The position numbers and the translations under genes are program-made. A stretch of DNA of 6,142 bases from an uncultured Erysipelotrichaceae bacterium (GTDB lineage Bacteria; Bacillota_I; Bacilli_A; RFN20; CAG-826): positions 1-6,142 of the forward strand of contig CADAUN010000088.1 in assembly GCA_902791085.1 (NCBI GenBank), in the 5' to 3' direction. Shown here one piece after another: positions 5,145 to 6,142 of this stretch; position 1 is the first letter of the stretch; every line of letters begins with the position of its first letter. The notes beneath the pieces were generated by a model. That model was not told the origin of the DNA. It did not search any database and saw only the letters and a program-made list of their open reading frames with translations.

Positions 5145-6071
5145 ATGATTGAACTCATTCACGTTTCTAAATGTTATCGCGTAAAAGGGGCACCAAGCGT
5201 TCACGCGTTAAACGATGTGAGTCTTACTTTCGGTGAACGAGGATTAGTTTTTATTCTGGGCAAATCGGGGTCAGGGAAATCCACTTTGTTGAACGTGATT
5301 GGAGGCCTCGATCGTATCGATTCGGGGGAAATCGTCATTCAAGGCAAATCCAGCAAGAATTTCTCGCAAAGCGAATTTGACTCTTATCGCAATACTTATT
5401 TGGGGTTTATTTTTCAAGAATATAACATCCTGCCTGAATTTACGGTAGGACAAAACATCGCTTTGGCCTTTGAATTACAAGGGAAGAAAGCAAGCAAAGA
5501 AGACTTGGCCAAAATCCTTGCCGAAGTCGATTTGTCGGGGTTAGAAAAACGAAAGCCAAACGAATTATCGGGTGGGCAAAAGCAACGCGTTGCGATTGCC
5601 CGTGCCTTGATCAAGAATCCAGAAGTTATCTTGGCTGATGAACCGACCGGCGCTTTGGATTCTGCCACCGGAAAAGCTGTCTTTGATACCTTAAAATCGT
5701 TGGCCAAAACCCATTTGGTTATCGTGGTCTCTCACGATCGAGATTTTGCCGAATTATATGGGGACCGCGTGATTGAACTAAAAGATGGCAAAGTCATCAG
5801 CGATATTTCTAAGCACAAAATCGATCCTTCTAAAATCTCGTCTGGCGTATCCATTATCGGCGGTAAAACCATTCAAATTCAACCGGGCTACATTTTGCAG
5901 CAAAGCGACCTTTCTTTGATTAACGATTATCTTCGAAATTCCAAAGAAGGCACGATTATTTCGATGGATCCAAAAGCAAACAAGAATTTCCGTCAACTTA
6001 CCAAGACCGACGAAAACGGCAAACAAGATGTCTTTGCCTCCACGAAGCCGCAAGAGGTTAAAGCATTTTGA
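5145..6071 (+). CDS. MacB/LolD-type ABC ATPase with C-terminal linker, possibly truncated ATPase-permease fusion
   Basis: Residues 1-225 are a complete ATPase of the MacB/LolD/SalX type. It has Walker A GKSGSGKST (39-47), Q-loop Gln 91 in FIFQEYNILPEFTVGQNI, signature LSGGQ (141-145), Walker B VILADE (161-166), D-loop ALD (170-172) and H-loop His 197. Such ATPases work with FtsX-like permeases in export of lipoproteins, peptides or antibiotics, or in sensing them. Residues 226-308 form an extra domain (KIDPSKISSGVSIIGGKTIQ and onward). In many Firmicutes proteins, as I recall, such a linker leads into a fused permease. Here the frame ends at TGA 6069-6071 before any membrane segment. The permease may be a separate gene beyond the window, or the fusion may be broken. 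All 11 arginine codons are CGN, unlike the preceding operon. Confidence 0.88.
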   Translation: MIELIHVSKCYRVKGAPSVHALNDVSLTFGERGLVFILGKSGSGKSTLLNVIGGLDRIDSGEIVIQGKSSKNFSQSEFDSYRNTYLGFIFQEYNILPEFTVGQNIALAFELQGKKASKEDLAKILAEVDLSGLEKRKPNELSGGQKQRVAIARALIKNPEVILADEPTGALDSATGKAVFDTLKSLAKTHLVIVVSHDRDFAELYGDRVIELKDGKVISDISKHKIDPSKISSGVSIIGGKTIQIQPGYILQQSDLSLINDYLRNSKEGTIISMDPKANKNFRQLTKTDENGKQDVFASTKPQEVKAF

Positions 6072-6142
6072 TCCAAGGCAACAAAACCATAAAAATTAGA
6101 GTTCGACCCGTAAAGCTGATCCGCTTGGTTAGAGGCCGAATC
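6072..6142 (+). other. End of window after the ABC ATPase; no gene start seen
   Basis: No terminator and no start codon with a Shine-Dalgarno site are visible. One frame, shifted relative to the ATPase gene, is open from before 6071 to the window end and reads basic residues (TIKIRVRPVKLIRLVRGRI). This could be the decayed continuation of the linker or chance. Confidence 0.3.

Noticed and set aside
6099..6142. tRNA-like pieces (GTTCGACCC, CTTGGTTAGAGG) at the window end
   Set aside because: The D-arm and T-arm pieces are in the wrong order, and no matching stems form on either strand.

Overview
The window looks like chromosomal DNA of a low- to mid-GC Bacillota, most plausibly a gut-type Clostridia or Bacilli/Erysipelotrichia-like lineage. 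This is inferred from the Shine-Dalgarno sites, the tRNA with encoded CCA, the AbrB/ABC operon type, the MacB-type ATPase with a Firmicutes-style linker and the IS3-type remnants. No species can be named.

Layout. Positions 1-120 are an AT-rich leader with a good Shine-Dalgarno site. Positions 121-2430 encode one GH78 alpha-L-rhamnosidase-like enzyme in a single frame. It is cut by a TAA at 370-372, so only 391-2430 is open; its catalytic core is intact. Immediately after it (2455-2693) lies the 5' end of a decayed IS3-type element with a hairpin, a transposase start and a frameshift. This is followed by a possible fragment of a membrane-protein gene (2683-2832) and a stretch with no convincing gene. 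A tRNA-Ser(UGA) gene with its own promoter and terminator sits at 3046-3137.

Next is a compact three-gene operon: an AbrB-family regulator (3252-3473), an ABC ATPase (3451-4185) and an ABC-2 permease (4182-4934). The three genes overlap end to start. A 14-bp direct repeat lies over and just after their putative promoter and may be the operator. The operon ends at a second, shorter IS3-type 5' end (4964-5038), whose hairpin plus T-run is the only visible terminator. A separate promoter then drives a MacB/LolD-type ABC ATPase (5145-6071), which ends in a linker normally followed by an FtsX-like permease. The last 71 bases hold no recognisable gene start.

How it fits together. The AbrB operon probably makes a self-regulated exporter of unknown substrate. 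All 16 arginine codons in its three genes are AGA/AGG, whereas all 11 in the next ATPase gene are CGN, and the rhamnosidase gene is mixed. With the position right after a tRNA and the flanking IS remnants, this suggests that the operon was acquired horizontally. Several genes show decay: the rhamnosidase stop, the IS frameshift, the membrane fragment and possibly the last ABC gene. I see no clearly new biological system. The most interesting points are the IS end apparently serving as an operon terminator, the repeat over the AbrB promoter, and the single stop codon in an otherwise intact glycosidase gene.
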